NCBI RefSeq assembly: GCF_026914265.1
Contig: NC_069136.1
Location: forward strand, 56,585,658 to 56,649,657
DNA: 64,000 bases
DNA from: Mya arenaria
Taxonomy: Eukaryota > Mollusca > Bivalvia > Myida > Myidae
Direction of reading: 5' to 3'
The notes beneath the pieces are model-generated. The model did no database searches. It was given only the letters and a program-made list of their open reading frames with translations, and was not told the DNA's origin. The position numbers and the translations under genes are program-made. Positions 12,597-25,199 of this stretch are shown piece by piece (the stretch's first letter is position 1; every line of letters begins with the position of its first letter).

Positions 12597-13666
12597 ATAG
12601 CCAGTTTGGTTTTGCCATTACCTCCCACCATCAACAAATACATAGCCAGTTTGGTTTTGCCATTACCTCCCACCATCAACAAATACATAGCCTGTTTGGT
12701 TTTGCCATCCCCTACCACCATCAACAAATACATAGCCTGTTTGGTTTTGCCATCCCCTACCACCATCAACAAATACATAGCCTGTTTGGTTTTGCCATCC
12801 CCTCCCACCATCAACAAATACATAGCCTGTTTGGTTTTGCCATCCCCTACCACCATCAACAAATACATAGCCAGTTTGGTTTTGCCATCCCCTCCCACCA
12901 TCAACAAATACATAGCCTGTTTGGTTTTGCCATTACCTCCCACCATCAACAAATACATAGCCTGTTTGGTTTTGCCATTACCTCCCACCATCAACAAATA
13001 CATAGCCTGTTTGGTTTTGCCATTACCTCCCACCATCAACAAATACATAGCCTGTTTGGTTTTGCCATCCCCTCCCACCATCAACAAATACATAGCCTGT
13101 TTGGTTTTGCCATTACCTCCCACCATCAACAAATACATAGCCAGTTTGGTTTTGCCATTACCTCCCACCATCAACAAATACATAGCCTGTTTGGTTTTGC
13201 CATTACCTCCCACCATCAACAAATACATAGCCTGTTTGGTTTTGCCATTACCTCCCACCATCAACAAATACATAGCCTGTTTGGTTTTGCCATTACCTCC
13301 CACCATCAACAAATACATAGCCAGTTTGGTTTTGCCATCCCCTCCCACCATCAACAAATACATAGCCTGTTTGTTTTTGCCATTACCTCCCACCATCAAC
13401 AAATACATAGCCTGTTTGGTTTTGCCATCCCCTCCCACCATCAACAAATACATAGCCTGTTTGGTTTTGCCATTACCTCCCACCATCAACAAATACATAG
13501 CCTGTTTGGTTTTGCCATCCCCTCCCACCATCAACAAATACATAGCCTGTTTGGTTTTGCCATTACCTCCCACCATCAACAAATACATAGCCTGTTTGGT
13601 TTTGCCATCCCCTCCCACCATCAACAAATACATAGCCTGTTTGGTTTTGCCATCCCCTCCCACTGT
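12597..13666. repeat. 45-bp minisatellite, 23 full copies plus a partial, open on both strands
   Basis: The unit begins atagcctgtttggttttgcc and ends caacaaatac, 45 bp, 23 complete copies plus a final partial copy. Units fall into a few variants by one position cluster (cattacctccc, catcccctccc, catcccctacc) and by cctg or ccag at the start. Because 45 divides by three and no stop occurs, both strands give long ORFs (372 and 377 codons) with 15-residue repeats. No start context, splice site or non-repeat domain supports translation, so I treat it as satellite DNA. Confidence 0.95.
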
Positions 13667-13943
13667 CAAAGGCCCTTAAAGGCAATAGCTGTTGTGATGA
13701 TGAAAATTGACCTAATCATACAATTGAACATCTTGTGTTTTAAAGGACATAGAATTGTAAAATAAGTTATGCTACTTGTTAAATATACTTTATATTTAAT
13801 GTTTTTAAGGGCTTAATCAGAGATATATGTTTTAGGCTATCATTTAGGTAAATCATATCGGCATGCATATATAATTACACAAAGGACTGCATACTCCACA
13901 TTTCACCCTATGGTTAAAATCACGTGACGTCGAAAGTTGTTTT

Positions 13944-14640
13944 TAGCTCACCTGAGCACAAAGTGCTTAAGGTGAGCTATTTTGATCGGTCTATGTCCAG
14001 TGTCTATCGTCCGTCGTGCGGCGTCAACAATTGGTTATAATCATAATCTTCTCCTAAACCCCTTGGACAATTTTAATGAAACTTCATAGGAATGATCCTT
14101 GGTTGGTGCTTTTTTAAAATTGTTCAAAGAAGTTAATACCATGCAGAACTCTGGTTGCCATGGCATCCTAAAGGAATAACGTCAACAATTGGTTATAATC
14201 ATCATCTTCTCCTAAACCCCTTGGACAATTTTAATGAAACTTCATAGGAATGATCCTTGGTTGGTGCTTTTTCAAAATTGTTCAAAGAAATGAATTCCAT
14301 GATGAACTCGGATTGCCATGGCAACCTAAAGGAAAAGCGTCAACAATTGGTTATAATCATCATCTTCTCCTAAACCCCTTTGACAATTTTAATGAAACTT
14401 CATAGGAATAATCCTTGGTTGGTGCTTTTTCAAAATTGTTCAAAGAAATGAATTCCATGTAGAATTCTGGTTGGCAACCTAAAGGAAAAAATACAAAACT
14501 TTTTTTGGCAAATAATATTAGGCCTAGTGCTTAAATATTTGGTGTGTAACATTGTCGATTTGTTATCTACCATGTTTATTCAAATTATGCCCCGGGAGAA
14601 AAATTGGCCTCACCTAGTTGGTAACAAGTTCATTTTAAGT
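13944..14640. repeat. TTAGCTCACCTGAGC-headed mollusc-type dispersed repeat
   Basis: It opens with a hairpin (tagctcacctgagcac, then gtgcttaaggtgagcta at 13963-13979). Three tandem units of 158 bp follow, with cgtcaacaattggttataa at 14022, 14180 and 14338. The tail contains gtgtaacattgtcg and attatgccccgggag, typical of this family as I know it from bivalves. No coding capacity is visible. Confidence 0.7.
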
Positions 14641-15133
14641 ACATTTTGTTCAAATTTGATAGTTATTTAAAGTAAGTTATGTAAAGTTTACTCTTGAAAC
14701 AAGGGCAGCAAGTATTGCTATATGGTCTCCCTTTTTGTTGGAGATTCCACTACTTTCTATTTTTAGTAACAAGGGAATAAATTTTATTAGGTCTTCTACA
14801 TAGTCACTTCTAAGGTAATGATTGTTCTTTTTTAGGTTCATGGATTAAAATAATTATTATATACTTTATTTTTTAGAAGAAATTTCATTTTTACTTGATG
14901 ATAAATTTAATAATCAGACTTTTCCTTTGAACTTCATGTAGATTATTGTAAACTTCATGTATATAATTCTAAGCTACAAATTTATCTTCTGTTTGTATAG
15001 TGAATAAGGCTTATATAGAACAATTTGATTATTAATATATGAAGGATGGTGATGTTGTCCTAGATGAAAGAAGCAATATTCATAATAGAATTGAATGTGT
15101 TCAGCTGTTTGATTTTTTAACCAGGTTTCGCAT

Positions 15134-15276
15134 AGTTACTCAGTTTCAACCATTTTTCTATTTTTAGTAACAGTGACCTTGACCCTATGGACCCCAAACG
15201 CAATCCCATTAATCCCTAGGGTAAAGGTCAAGGTCTCTGTTACTAACAATAGAAAAACTGTTGAAACTGAATAACT
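15134..15276. repeat. Long imperfect inverted repeat (hairpin)
   Basis: The left arm 15134-15186 (agttactcagtttcaac ... gaccttgaccct) pairs with the right arm 15218-15276 (agggtaaaggtcaagg ... gttgaaactgaataact) around a loop of about 31 nt. A third segment at 15337-15357 is the inverse of the loop (cccaaacgcaatcccat against atgggattgcatttggg). It looks like a foldback element. Confidence 0.7.
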
Positions 15277-15399
15277 AGTTAGGGATGACATATCTTGACT
15301 AAACTTGGTCTATAGGGAGAGTTTCTGGAGACCTTTCATGGGATTGCATTTGGGGCTTCTAACAATGATTCGAAACAGCACTGGAATTAGAGCCCTCTT

Positions 15400-16170
15400 A
15401 TAAATGATTATTCAAAAAAGTGAAAAAAATGCTCTTATCGTAAAGCGTAGTAATGGTTACAGTTTTAATTATTTCAATCTTGGATTTGCATAAATCTGCT
15501 CAACTCTAACATTATCTGCCAGTTGCTATTTGGTGTTTTTATTTCACAAAATTGAATAGAACGGGTCATTTTCAGTTGATTAAAAAAAGAAATCGTTCCC
15601 CACTTAGTGAGCTCCTTTGATACTCAATATTTCAAGGAAATTTGCATTTTGTGCAAAAAAAACCCATGAAATCGCACGAATAGGTTTCCTGATATTACAG
15701 GATTCGGATGACACACTTTCCGACAGTTAAACGCCTACGAAAATGCTTACACTGTCACTATAAATTTGTTATTTCATATTTTCCACACTACTTGGGATAT
15801 TATTACCACATATCAAATTGCAATTTATATAACCTATATTTTTCTTATCTTAAATCTCTTATCAAATCAAACCGCTAAAACATAAGATTAATGATAATAT
15901 ATTTTGAAATCCGAGTTATTGACCTAAATACGCAGGTATTGAGTTGTGAAACTCATTTCATATCCATATCTATTAGTGGTTTAACTACTTCGTTGAATAG
16001 AAACCAAATTAACAACATTGACAGTTTTACTAACGAACGAATTCCATAATAGGTCTAAGTGACACACGGCTGGAAGTCCGAGCGGGAACAAACCACCCAC
16101 GCCGAGAAAGGCTAGGCTGACCCGTTGTATTAAGTGTCTACAAAATGTAATAACATTTTGCTAAAGCTAT
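15400..16170. other. AT-rich stretch, nothing recognised
   Basis: I see no exon, RNA gene or clear repeat here. The interval 13,680-13,940 and most of 14,640-15,130 are similarly empty. Confidence 0.5.
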
Positions 16171-17126
16171 AGTGTCCTATGGTCTACCCGTGCTGTAATA
16201 GACTGTTTAGCAAAGTGGTATTACCCAGCAACTACGGTCTTCATGTCAATGATCCTATTGCTAAAGCCATTGCAAAATCCGCAATACATATCCGGAAGCT
16301 CCTGGCAACGCAAAGCAATAATGCAACCACCAAGACGCCAAGTACAAGGGGCTCCCGGCCTAGATGCAGCAGACTTGTTCAGACTTTGTCATTCCAGTAT
16401 CGGGATTATAGGCGTTATTTATCCATCCCAAATTAATGGATTTTAGTTTATAAATCCCAATTTAATATTTATAGCCAACTTATGGATTCCCCTACCATGT
16501 GATAAAAGTGAAAGAGGTGCTCGACGAAGGTAAAGGTCTCGACAAGCCTAAAAGCCCAAATTCAACTAAATGAATTATATACATAATAAATGTATGCATT
16601 TTCAAACTGTAATGGAAGACAGCTCGGTCAATTCTCGGTTTGCGAAATACTCCCCGCCTTCACAACTGACCAGGAATAAAATGCATGTGGAATCTTGGAA
16701 AGCGGCACACGTTAGATTCAAACTAATATGATATACTACCAACGATGCCGTCTACCCGTAACCAAATAACACTGTTTCATATTCTAGCAACAGTGCAAAC
16801 CGATAGTCATTTCCGGTGTTCATGGCCACTTATTTAGACATGGTTGAAAAAATCTATGCACATTCTCAACATGTAATGAAAGTACAATTTTTTCAAAGCC
16901 TAAAACGACGTAAACAGATCCGGTCCAAGCCAATGCGTCCTAAACAAAAGTTATTTTCACGAAGTTGGGCGGGGTTGAACAGTCTGCCATATCCTCTTTA
17001 TGGCAGAAGTCGAGTGTTCCCCTGGAACCGCAATGCCCATGCGTTTCCAGTAAAGATTCATCACAACGAAACATAGGTAATTTTTTATGTGTTGATGGCA
17101 CAGAACATCATCCAAAATATTACTCC

Positions 17127-17392
17127 TTACAGCGGTTGCATGTGTAAAAGCGGGAGTTAATTCCTGATTTTATGAGGCGACCCTCCAGATAGATCCCGAT
17201 GGCAATAAAGTATCTATTGCTCCTCGACTGTTTTATGCCATACTCAATCATGAAAAACGCCCCCTGAGGAGACACCAATCCGTAAAAGCGTGCATGTGGA
17301 CCAGACTCGAACAACCGATGCGATGCAGTACGGTAAAATACAAAAACCAAAAGCAGCAACGCGGGAAAAATATATCTGAGCAAAGTTTAGTA
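17127..17392 (-). other. Unassigned open segment, possible exon
   Basis: On the minus strand a frame runs from near 17392 to 17127 with a hydrophobic leader (IFPALLLLVFVFY), then HARFYGLVSPQGAFFMIEYG, RSNRYFIAIGIYLEGRL and FYTCNRC. A gtaagg donor-like site follows at the CNR codons, and there is an acceptor-like ttgctcag just upstream of the leader. No ATG begins it. It sits in a GC-richer island (16.2-17.4 kb). It faintly resembles the NRY...GRL part of an FGF core, but the spacing is wrong and I do not assign it. It could be a first or second exon of a secreted protein, a pseudogene, or chance. Confidence 0.25.
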
Positions 17393-17399
17393 AACCTAA

Positions 17400-18250
17400 G
17401 TACTAAAATACCTTATATAACAGGTATATACTAAAGCGGGCAACAGGGAAAACATTCTATAAGTGGGTGGGCTGGGTGGTCTTTTTTATCCACGAAGCGC
17501 GAATTTTGCAAGAAATATAAATATTCCCTGTTCCCGTAGACCGGTTTAATATCGTTCAAAAATATAACTTTAACTATTGTGAAATATCGTGAACCAGTCC
17601 GACTTTAACGATAACACCCGTGTATTCCGATTGCTACCATTTAGTCAATCTCGCGAAAATAATAAAATTCATTTCTAATCAAAACAAATTAAAATATTAT
17701 ATAAATTAAACATTTTTAGTGTGCTAATTACACAACTCCGGATACACCAATAGGTAAGAATGTTTGATAAAATGTTTAAATAGCTTTAAAATGAGCTCTT
17801 TATCATTCCTGTTCTCTCAATCAGGAAGTTAAATGAATACCGGAAATACTGAGTCAACCTCAAGACAAAATAATTAAATATAATATTTGAGAACAGTTTT
17901 AGCACTGGTGAAAATGTTATTAACTAAGACTTACCTTTTCAACGAAAGTGGAATTTTATCCAAATACCAATGCTCAGAGAAGTGTGCCAGTATATTCCAT
18001 ATTTAAGAATGTTTTAATGAATATAGGTCAGTCACCTTACAATAACAACAGATCATGAAATAATGACGTATTGACTTTAACATACATAAAAAATGAATGA
18101 GTATAACAATTGCATTAAACAACAGTAGGATATCATACGACATGAAGATTATTTACATGAAATATTCAATATATTTATAAAATGTTGATTAAACAAACTA
18201 CAAACAGGACAGTGTACATGTAATTATTTTATCTCTTCCCTTTATATGTT
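17400..18250. other. AT-rich stretch, nothing recognised
   Basis: Non-coding AT-rich sequence between the 16-17.4 kb island and the first retroelement fossil. I see no RNA gene or repeat pair. Confidence 0.5.
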
Positions 18251-18259
18251 AAATTACAA

Positions 18260-20960
18260 ACGTATGTTCCTATAACAACAAACTCCACTTCAGCAACCTG
18301 TGGTTGTTGCTTTTCAATTTGTGTAAGAAACCTTGGGGATTGTGATCAAAGAAGACAACAATGGGTGAATGTGATATCAAATAAACTTATAAATGTTGAA
18401 TAGCAAGAACAAGAACATCTTTTACTATTGAGTACATTCTGTGATGTTTTATTAACCTTTTTGAAAAGTAACAAACTAGATGTCCACCTCCATCTTGTCC
18501 TTTACTATCAATACCACACCTACACCAATGCCATTTTGCACATTCGGTATGTCCCATATTGTTTTGACACAAGATTACATGGAGATCTTTCATTATCCAA
18601 CTCATATTTTAATTCGTCTCTAAGGTATTGCTGTTTTAAGGGTTATTTGTTTGGATGTTGTTTAACTGGTTTAATGTCAACCTCAACGACATCATGATAT
18701 CAAAGTTCAGTTCTTGATCAAGTTATCTAATCCGTCCCTTTGTGATCGTTCATAGTGATTACATTTCTGGTCTACATTGTGCAGAATGTCTTGATTTTTC
18801 AAGCTTAGTTCGGTCAGAATCAGACTCAACAATAGTATCACAATTGTATTTTGATTCAATCATAAATGTTTCCGATATTGCCGACATTTTACTTCTGATA
18901 TGGTTAAGTTAATGGGCTATCTCTGTCTTCGTATATAAACTCGTGGACATGACATACTTAATTTTGCTTACGTATTTCTTGAGTGTTTACAACACAATCA
19001 AGATCATCTTCCTTTTAACAGTGAAATGACCAAAATATTTAGGCTGTAAAGGTTTACCAGGTGTAGGCAGAAGAGCAAAGACTGTATCTCTAGGTTTAAG
19101 GATGCTAATTGCTCTGTTACATTTTGAGACAGTGCAAACTCGCATACTCAGAGACTTACTAAAACAAATATACTGAATATTCATGGTCTGACAGGAACTT
19201 CTCTTTCAGAAGTTTTAAAGTTCCACAGTATGGCCAAAAACGAACTCAAAAGGGATGAAACCAAGCGACTCTTCTACAGATTCTTTTACTGCAAATACTT
19301 GAAAGTTGAAGCACTCATTTCAGTCTTTCTCAGTGTCATAACAGTATGACCGTATCATAGATTCATAGGTTTCAATGTACATGTATTGTGAAACCTTTAC
19401 TTTCTGGAGGATAGGCTAAAAACCTATTTTGTTTGATCCCGAACTCGTTTATGACCTGTTTGAAAATGCCAGACATAAAGTTTGACCCTTAATCAGACAG
19501 ATCTGGTTTTGGAAGACCAACAAATAGGATAAAACTCAGTAGAACCTAAACAATGGTATTGGTTTCAATATTCCTTAAAGAAAAAAAAACATAGGGAAAG
19601 CGTTTTGAGTAACGCATGGTTTTCAAAAGGTATTCAGACCTAACTGACTTTTAGGTAAATGATGAACACAGCTATAATGTTCACAGTAAGAGACTCACCA
19701 AATGAAGGAATAGATAAACTTTTTGCACTCCCTAAAATATGTCCATTCTGGCATGATTTAAAGTGCCATAAAACATCTGCTTTGTGGCCATGCTCATATA
19801 AATGATGAAGTATCTTATGGCAACTGTTGTTAGCACCTAGATGAACTGACATGGGTGTTTCATGGGCCTTACTAAATTTTTCCAATGTGGTGGCGTACAG
19901 TCCAATAATCTTCAGCAGGGACATAAGGTTGTCGCCATTTTCCCATCAGAATCCATTTCTCATTATTGTAAGAAACTGGAAGTTTCATCTTCGCCTAAAG
20001 TCTTTTCAAACGAAGTGGTAATCTCAGGACCATTTCGTTTTCCTGATTAAGCTGTGGCATTAACATTGTGTCCTAACGTTAATTATTTAAAGTTGGTTGA
20101 GAACATTCAGATGTGACAAGAAAAAATGGTTCGTTTACATTAGTATCCAAACACTCACCTCTAAACGTGTCAGCTAAGTCAACATCTTAGTAATTGTTGT
20201 TCTCTCTGACTTGCTAAGTCATACTTCAATTGGCCTGCCCAACAAATGACCAAAAGTAGCTTTGGAATGTTCATGTTAGGAAGTTGGTTTTTATTTATTT
20301 TAGATGATACCGTGTTGGTCAAGGAATAGTTAGATGAGCAGCTTCTTTCATAATTTCTACTTGATTTTAATTCAAGAATGATTTGATATCCGAATGCTTA
20401 TCTGAATGGAAGTTCATATGTTTTGACAATTTTCTAAGTCATACACCATCTGTCAAATAACTGTTCCTTAGCTCTTGTGGATACTACATGGGTCTGGTCA
20501 TTTCCTTCCTACAATTTTCAAACATTTTGAGCTATTTAACTGTTCCATAATGAGAGCTTTGTCCCAAACCCAGCTTCGTGTAAATTTGACCATTTTTGCT
20601 CATCTAAACAAACCCCAAGATCAATGTCCATTGAGGCCATTTTAGAATGTCTGCATCCTTTTCGAAGTGCATGAACTAACTGTCATCTTGTTTTTCATTG
20701 AAATGGTGGAACAATCCTTATGTGTATGTTACATCAAAGTATGAAACTATTTTTGTTTCACACCGATTGGCTCGCTGTTTCAATTTGTAACTCGCTGAAT
20801 TTTAACTTAAGCTGCCGTGATTCCCCTTTTTTCTCACTGCTTCTAGCTAGGTTGAGCAAATCCGTCTTTCTAGCCAAATTACACTCCACCAGGAAAGGCT
20901 TAGTTACACATGTATGAATGATGAATGGAATGGCTAGTTTCCACCAAAATATGGGTATCA
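18260..20960 (-). mobile_element. Ty3/gypsy-type retrotransposon fossil, Gmr1-like domain order, broken
   Basis: Minus-strand remnants, in order of falling coordinate: a gag-like segment (about 20,920-20,760, with RKTDLLNLARSSE), the integrase zinc-binding region (about 19,900-19,650), integrase core remnants (about 19,500-19,200, with ESLGFIPFEFVFGH), the integrase C-terminal region with LLPTPGKPLQPKYFG (about 19,100), the start of reverse transcriptase (about 18,700) and RNase H with HLVCYFSKRL and HNPQGFLHKL (about 18,600-18,260). Integrase before RT is the order described for Gmr1-like elements, not standard gypsy. The copy is broken many times and old. No LTR pair was found. Confidence 0.75.
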
Positions 20961-22700
20961 AATGTAATTATATTAAACTAAAATGAAACAATTCAAAATT
21001 TAATCTGCAATCCCGGACGAGCCGCTCCCTCAAATCTGTTACGACTTCCTAACACAACCACAACATTTATTTACTCACAGTCCATCAAAATATTGAATGA
21101 GAAATGCGAAAATGAAAATACTTTTAAAACCACAAAATATCTTCACTGATCCAGGATGTTTTTTTAAATTACATAAAGTATTTAATACACTATATGAGTA
21201 CTATTTAAATCAAACAACATTTTCAGAATAATTCCCACAAAAGGTTGATATGTAATCCTTACCGAATGGGTTAATTAAACTAAGATTTCATAAACGTTCT
21301 AGCACTAGGGAACTTCTTGAACGATATGTAACCATTCAAAGATACTTCAATTTTACCACAAGACCAGTGGTGAAAAAAGTTTACCCTTATGTCCAAATAA
21401 GAATGTCCCAGAACACCACCTTATCCTTAATATTTCTCTCTCAATTTCTATAATTCGATGAATTTTGTTCGCTCTAAAACGTTTAAACATGAAATAAACA
21501 GAAACTTCTAGAATACTCCAACAATGCCTGATTAATATATTATAAACATATTAAAGGGGAAAATCATTACTGAACGAATATATGTCTCCTTACAATGAAA
21601 CAAGACAATTAAACAATGAAGATCTGAATCTAAGATACATATACATGTAGATAACGTGAACATAAAACACTAGTCAATAAAAAGCCAAATAACAAAATTA
21701 AAACATAAAGCGACAAATAAACACTATCATGCTAAAGCATTGATCTCTTATCATAATCATACAAGTTAAAGCAACATTTTATTAATGTAACCATGTGTTT
21801 AACAATATCATATGTTGAACACCCAGGTTGCCTTATTTAAACTCAATTTAAGACTGGTATAGCTGGTACTAATATAAAGTTCGTACTTCAAGGTTATAGT
21901 GGTATATTCATACGACTGATATTGTGGTTAAATTACTTGTGAAGTTGGCTGAGGTTAACGGAGGTATTTTTGTCCTTTACTTTTAAAGGTGGTTCGTTTA
22001 ATATCGTTTTTCAACAAAATTGAACAGACAATGTCTGCGTATTGAAATCGATCATATTACTCCAGAACACTACATGTAAAACACCTTCAGAATGATTTTA
22101 TAGAGTCTGCATAATTATTTGTATCCACTAAAATAAATGATATAGATACGAGAAATGCAGAAATAATTTATTAAACCATCGAAGCAAATCATTGTGTGAA
22201 GCCAATGACCTCTATAATGGCTGAAATAGTTTTGTAACCAATTGAATGAAGTCTATCAAATTATTTGACGTTTAAGTTTCATATTGATCGACGTTTTATT
22301 TGTTGAAAGGCTGAATCGTCATCATGGATGGCACAGAAGAATAAGGAAGTTTTCTCAATGAATGTAACAATCAATACATATTTGACCAACATGAACTGTG
22401 ATCAATTTAATTGAATACGTTATATGTTAATATTATATGATATATAAAAGCTATAATATTTGGTAATTATGAACCGTACAGAATAGTTCTTGCTTATGGA
22501 ACGTACAGATATAAGCATAACTTACGTATAAAATATTTGTGTAACCATATAACTTAAACACACTACTAATTATGCATTTACAAGATGAAATCCATCTATT
22601 TATTTCGATTTACGGTTTTATCTAAATGAGTATGTGCGTAAATATATATTTTGTGAAAATTATATCTTATGGTTGTACAAATGTTGATACATGGGGAGGA
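20960..22700. other. AT-rich stretch, nothing recognised
   Basis: No exon, RNA gene or repeat pair that I can support. LTRs of the flanking fossils might lie here, but I could not match any. Confidence 0.45.
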
Positions 22701-22987
22701 ATTATTGCCAATTAGGGGGTTTTCCGAATCTTTGATGTCAAACTGGGAAGGTGTTTTGTATAAGGACATTTCCTGTATTTCTGCTCTGAAAATTGACCGT
22801 GGTAGGGCTCATTGACAGTTCCCGTCTGTTTCGGGTGTACAAAGACCAACCATCAGGGCACTAAAATGTATATGACATTTCAGTCAGTTTTTCAACTACA
22901 TAGGCTGGTTTACAACATTTATTAGATTGTTGAATCATTGTCTTTTCTCCAAAATGTTAAAGGCTCTAATTGTCTATCATAATATTG

Positions 22988-23007
22988 CCCCCCCCCCCCC
23001 CCCCCCT
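22988..23007. repeat. C20 homopolymer run
   Basis: Twenty consecutive C (G on the other strand). It could be a sequencing-length artefact site. Confidence 0.9.
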
Positions 23008-24850
23008 GTTTGCTATCTTGATTACTCCGCCTCACTAAATTTACCTAAGATTTCCTTAGGTATTGGGAAGAAAGAGCGCACTTGTCTGCCCATTTTAACC
23101 GAACAGCGGAATTACCTGACTTAAGAGGGATGGTCTGGTATTCTAAAATACCAATAAAAGGATCATGCCTGGTGTCCTTAGCCTTTGTAAGAATTTTGTT
23201 ACAAATTGACACATATATCTCAGCTAGTCCATTTGACTGACTGTGACAGGGACTGATTGTCTGATTGGATCCCATTCTTTTGCAAAATCGACGAATTCCT
23301 ACATAACAAGTACCACCATCTGATAATACCTTCTCACTAATTCCCTCACTAAATCCCCATCTGACCATTATGTCGGTCATTCTGTTAATGACCGTGGTCC
23401 TTCTCACATTGGTTAATTCTTTGACCCTAAGATACCTACTATAGTATTCCAGTATCAGCAGATTGTTCCTGTTTTCCCAGGTAAATAAATCAGTGCCAAT
23501 AATTTGCCATGGATAATCAGGAACCTCAATCGGAATTTATGGCTTCTTTGGGCTTGAGTTTCTGTGCTTTAAACATGTGTTACATTTTAACACGAGACTG
23601 GTCAAACATAACATCTCGGGGTTTTCTGGGACGTTTCTCAACTCCCATGTGACGTGCGTGAGACTGCATTGATTTGGAGATTATTATTTTATTTACCTTC
23701 ATTACTTAACCATCGATTGTAGTTTACTCATCGCGGACACACCTTTCTAGAGGTTGGCCATCCTTGAAGTATAGTCCGTTTCAACAATACTTAAGTCTCA
23801 TCTTGACTGGTTTTGTCCTTCATTTCAATCAAGTTTTCTGACAGATACATGTAAATGCGACATAACCATATGCACGTGCATGTCTATGCCTTTTTACAAT
23901 TAAGTTAACGTTTCATTTAAAACGTTCCTGCTCAGTGTGTCTGCAACTGGTACTTGTTTAGATAGGTACTGTTTGTCAAGATCATATTTCTGTAGCTGAA
24001 GTAGCATACGCTGGAATAGTGCAGGAGCTGTGTTGAAAAATAAAAACTAATGGCAAATGATCAGTTTGCACGTTGACCTTGCGACGATAAACACAATGGT
24101 GGAACCGCTTGCAGCCGAAAAAACAGCAAACATTTCCTTCTCAATTTATGCATAATTGACCTCAGTTTGTGTTGGTAATTATGATGCAAATGCAAGTGGC
24201 TTCCCGTCTTGCATTATGTTTGCTCCGAGGCCAAAATTGGATGCATCAACTTGCAATGTTAATTGCTTGCCTTTGTCATAATACGACAAAACCATGCCCG
24301 GTCCTGTGAAGATTTGTTTCATTCTGTCACATGCATCTCTTTGTGGAGTTTCCAAACATAATTCAACATCTTTTGACAGTAGTTGTATCAAAGGGGCTGT
24401 TACATAGCAGTGTTTGGAGCTAACATTTTCAGATAGTTTACCATACCTAATATGGTTTCAAGTTCTGATTTATGTTTTGGTGGCTTCATTTTCTATATAA
24501 CCTCTATCTTTGAGGGTGCTCTCACTGGTCTGAGGAATAGTGACGTTTCTCGAACGAACAACGTTAACGGGTTTTCTTTGCTATGGTTCCTGCATTTCCC
24601 GCAGTTGCGCTTGTGAATATTCAAAACTTTGATATATTTGAATAGCCTTGTTCAAAGTATTTTTTTTTCATTTGTTTTTGTTATAAGACACCAAACACAA
24701 TCATATCCATGATCATGTCTTCATTGTCTTTGAAATTGCAATCTTTCATCATTACCTTCAAATTGGTCAAAAATTCTTCAAAAGACAATTATTCATTGCA
24801 GTGTAATGTTACAGCTATTGCACCCACTAATAATATACGAGTCACGAATA
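23000..24850 (-). mobile_element. Ty3/gypsy retrotransposon fossil, standard domain order, broken
   Basis: On the minus strand from high to low coordinate: a gag C-terminal remnant (about 24,830-24,690), a possible zinc-knuckle remnant (about 24,600), the end of RT (about 24,500-24,400, ILGMVNYL-like), the RT/RNase H junction at 24391-24179 (with LTLQVDASNFGLGANIMQDG), an RNase H remnant (to about 23,950) and the integrase core at 23407-23045 (LSDGG, then SQSNGLAE). RNase H before integrase is the usual gypsy order, so this is a different lineage from the 18-21 kb fossil. Broken in many places; it may extend to about 22,700. Confidence 0.8.
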
Positions 24851-25125
24851 TACATGCTTATTTCGGGTTACCAAATGGCCCATTTCCCCCTCCTTTTTGC
24901 AATTATCTTTCGCACCGTAAAAACGCTAAAAAGGCAGCAGACCTTTTTATATAAACCCTTTTAAACACAAATGAGCACTTCTTTAACTGTATATTTTATA
25001 ACATAATTCGTTAATTTGAAAGAAACTGCAAAATAGCTCGATATGATGAAAAAATCAAAGTGATATTCTGTATGTATTTCAGACTTGTCTTACTGAAAGG
25101 GGCTTATAAAATTGTCTTTACTTAC

Positions 25126-25194
25126 CTTCCGGTGTAGCACACTTTTCACATTGCTGGCATAAGTAACAACGGGAGGACTGCTCAATTCACTCAT
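25126..25194 (-). other. Possible first coding exon, unassigned
   Basis: On the minus strand an ATG at 25194 opens 23 codons (MSELSSPPVVTYASNVKSVL, then HRK) ending at AAG followed by gtaagt. The sequence lies just upstream of the gypsy fossil that ends near 24,850, so it may be that element's leader or the start of its gag rather than a host exon. Confidence 0.25.
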
Positions 25195-25199
25195 CGACC

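Noticed and set aside
12536-13679. 372- and 377-codon ORFs on opposite strands, looking like repeat proteins
   Set aside because: They are forced by a stop-free 45-bp satellite whose length divides by three; there is no domain, signal or splice support.
17127-17392. FGF-like core (NRY...GRL...C)
   Set aside because: The spacing of conserved residues is wrong, the N-terminal beta-trefoil motifs are missing and no ATG is present.
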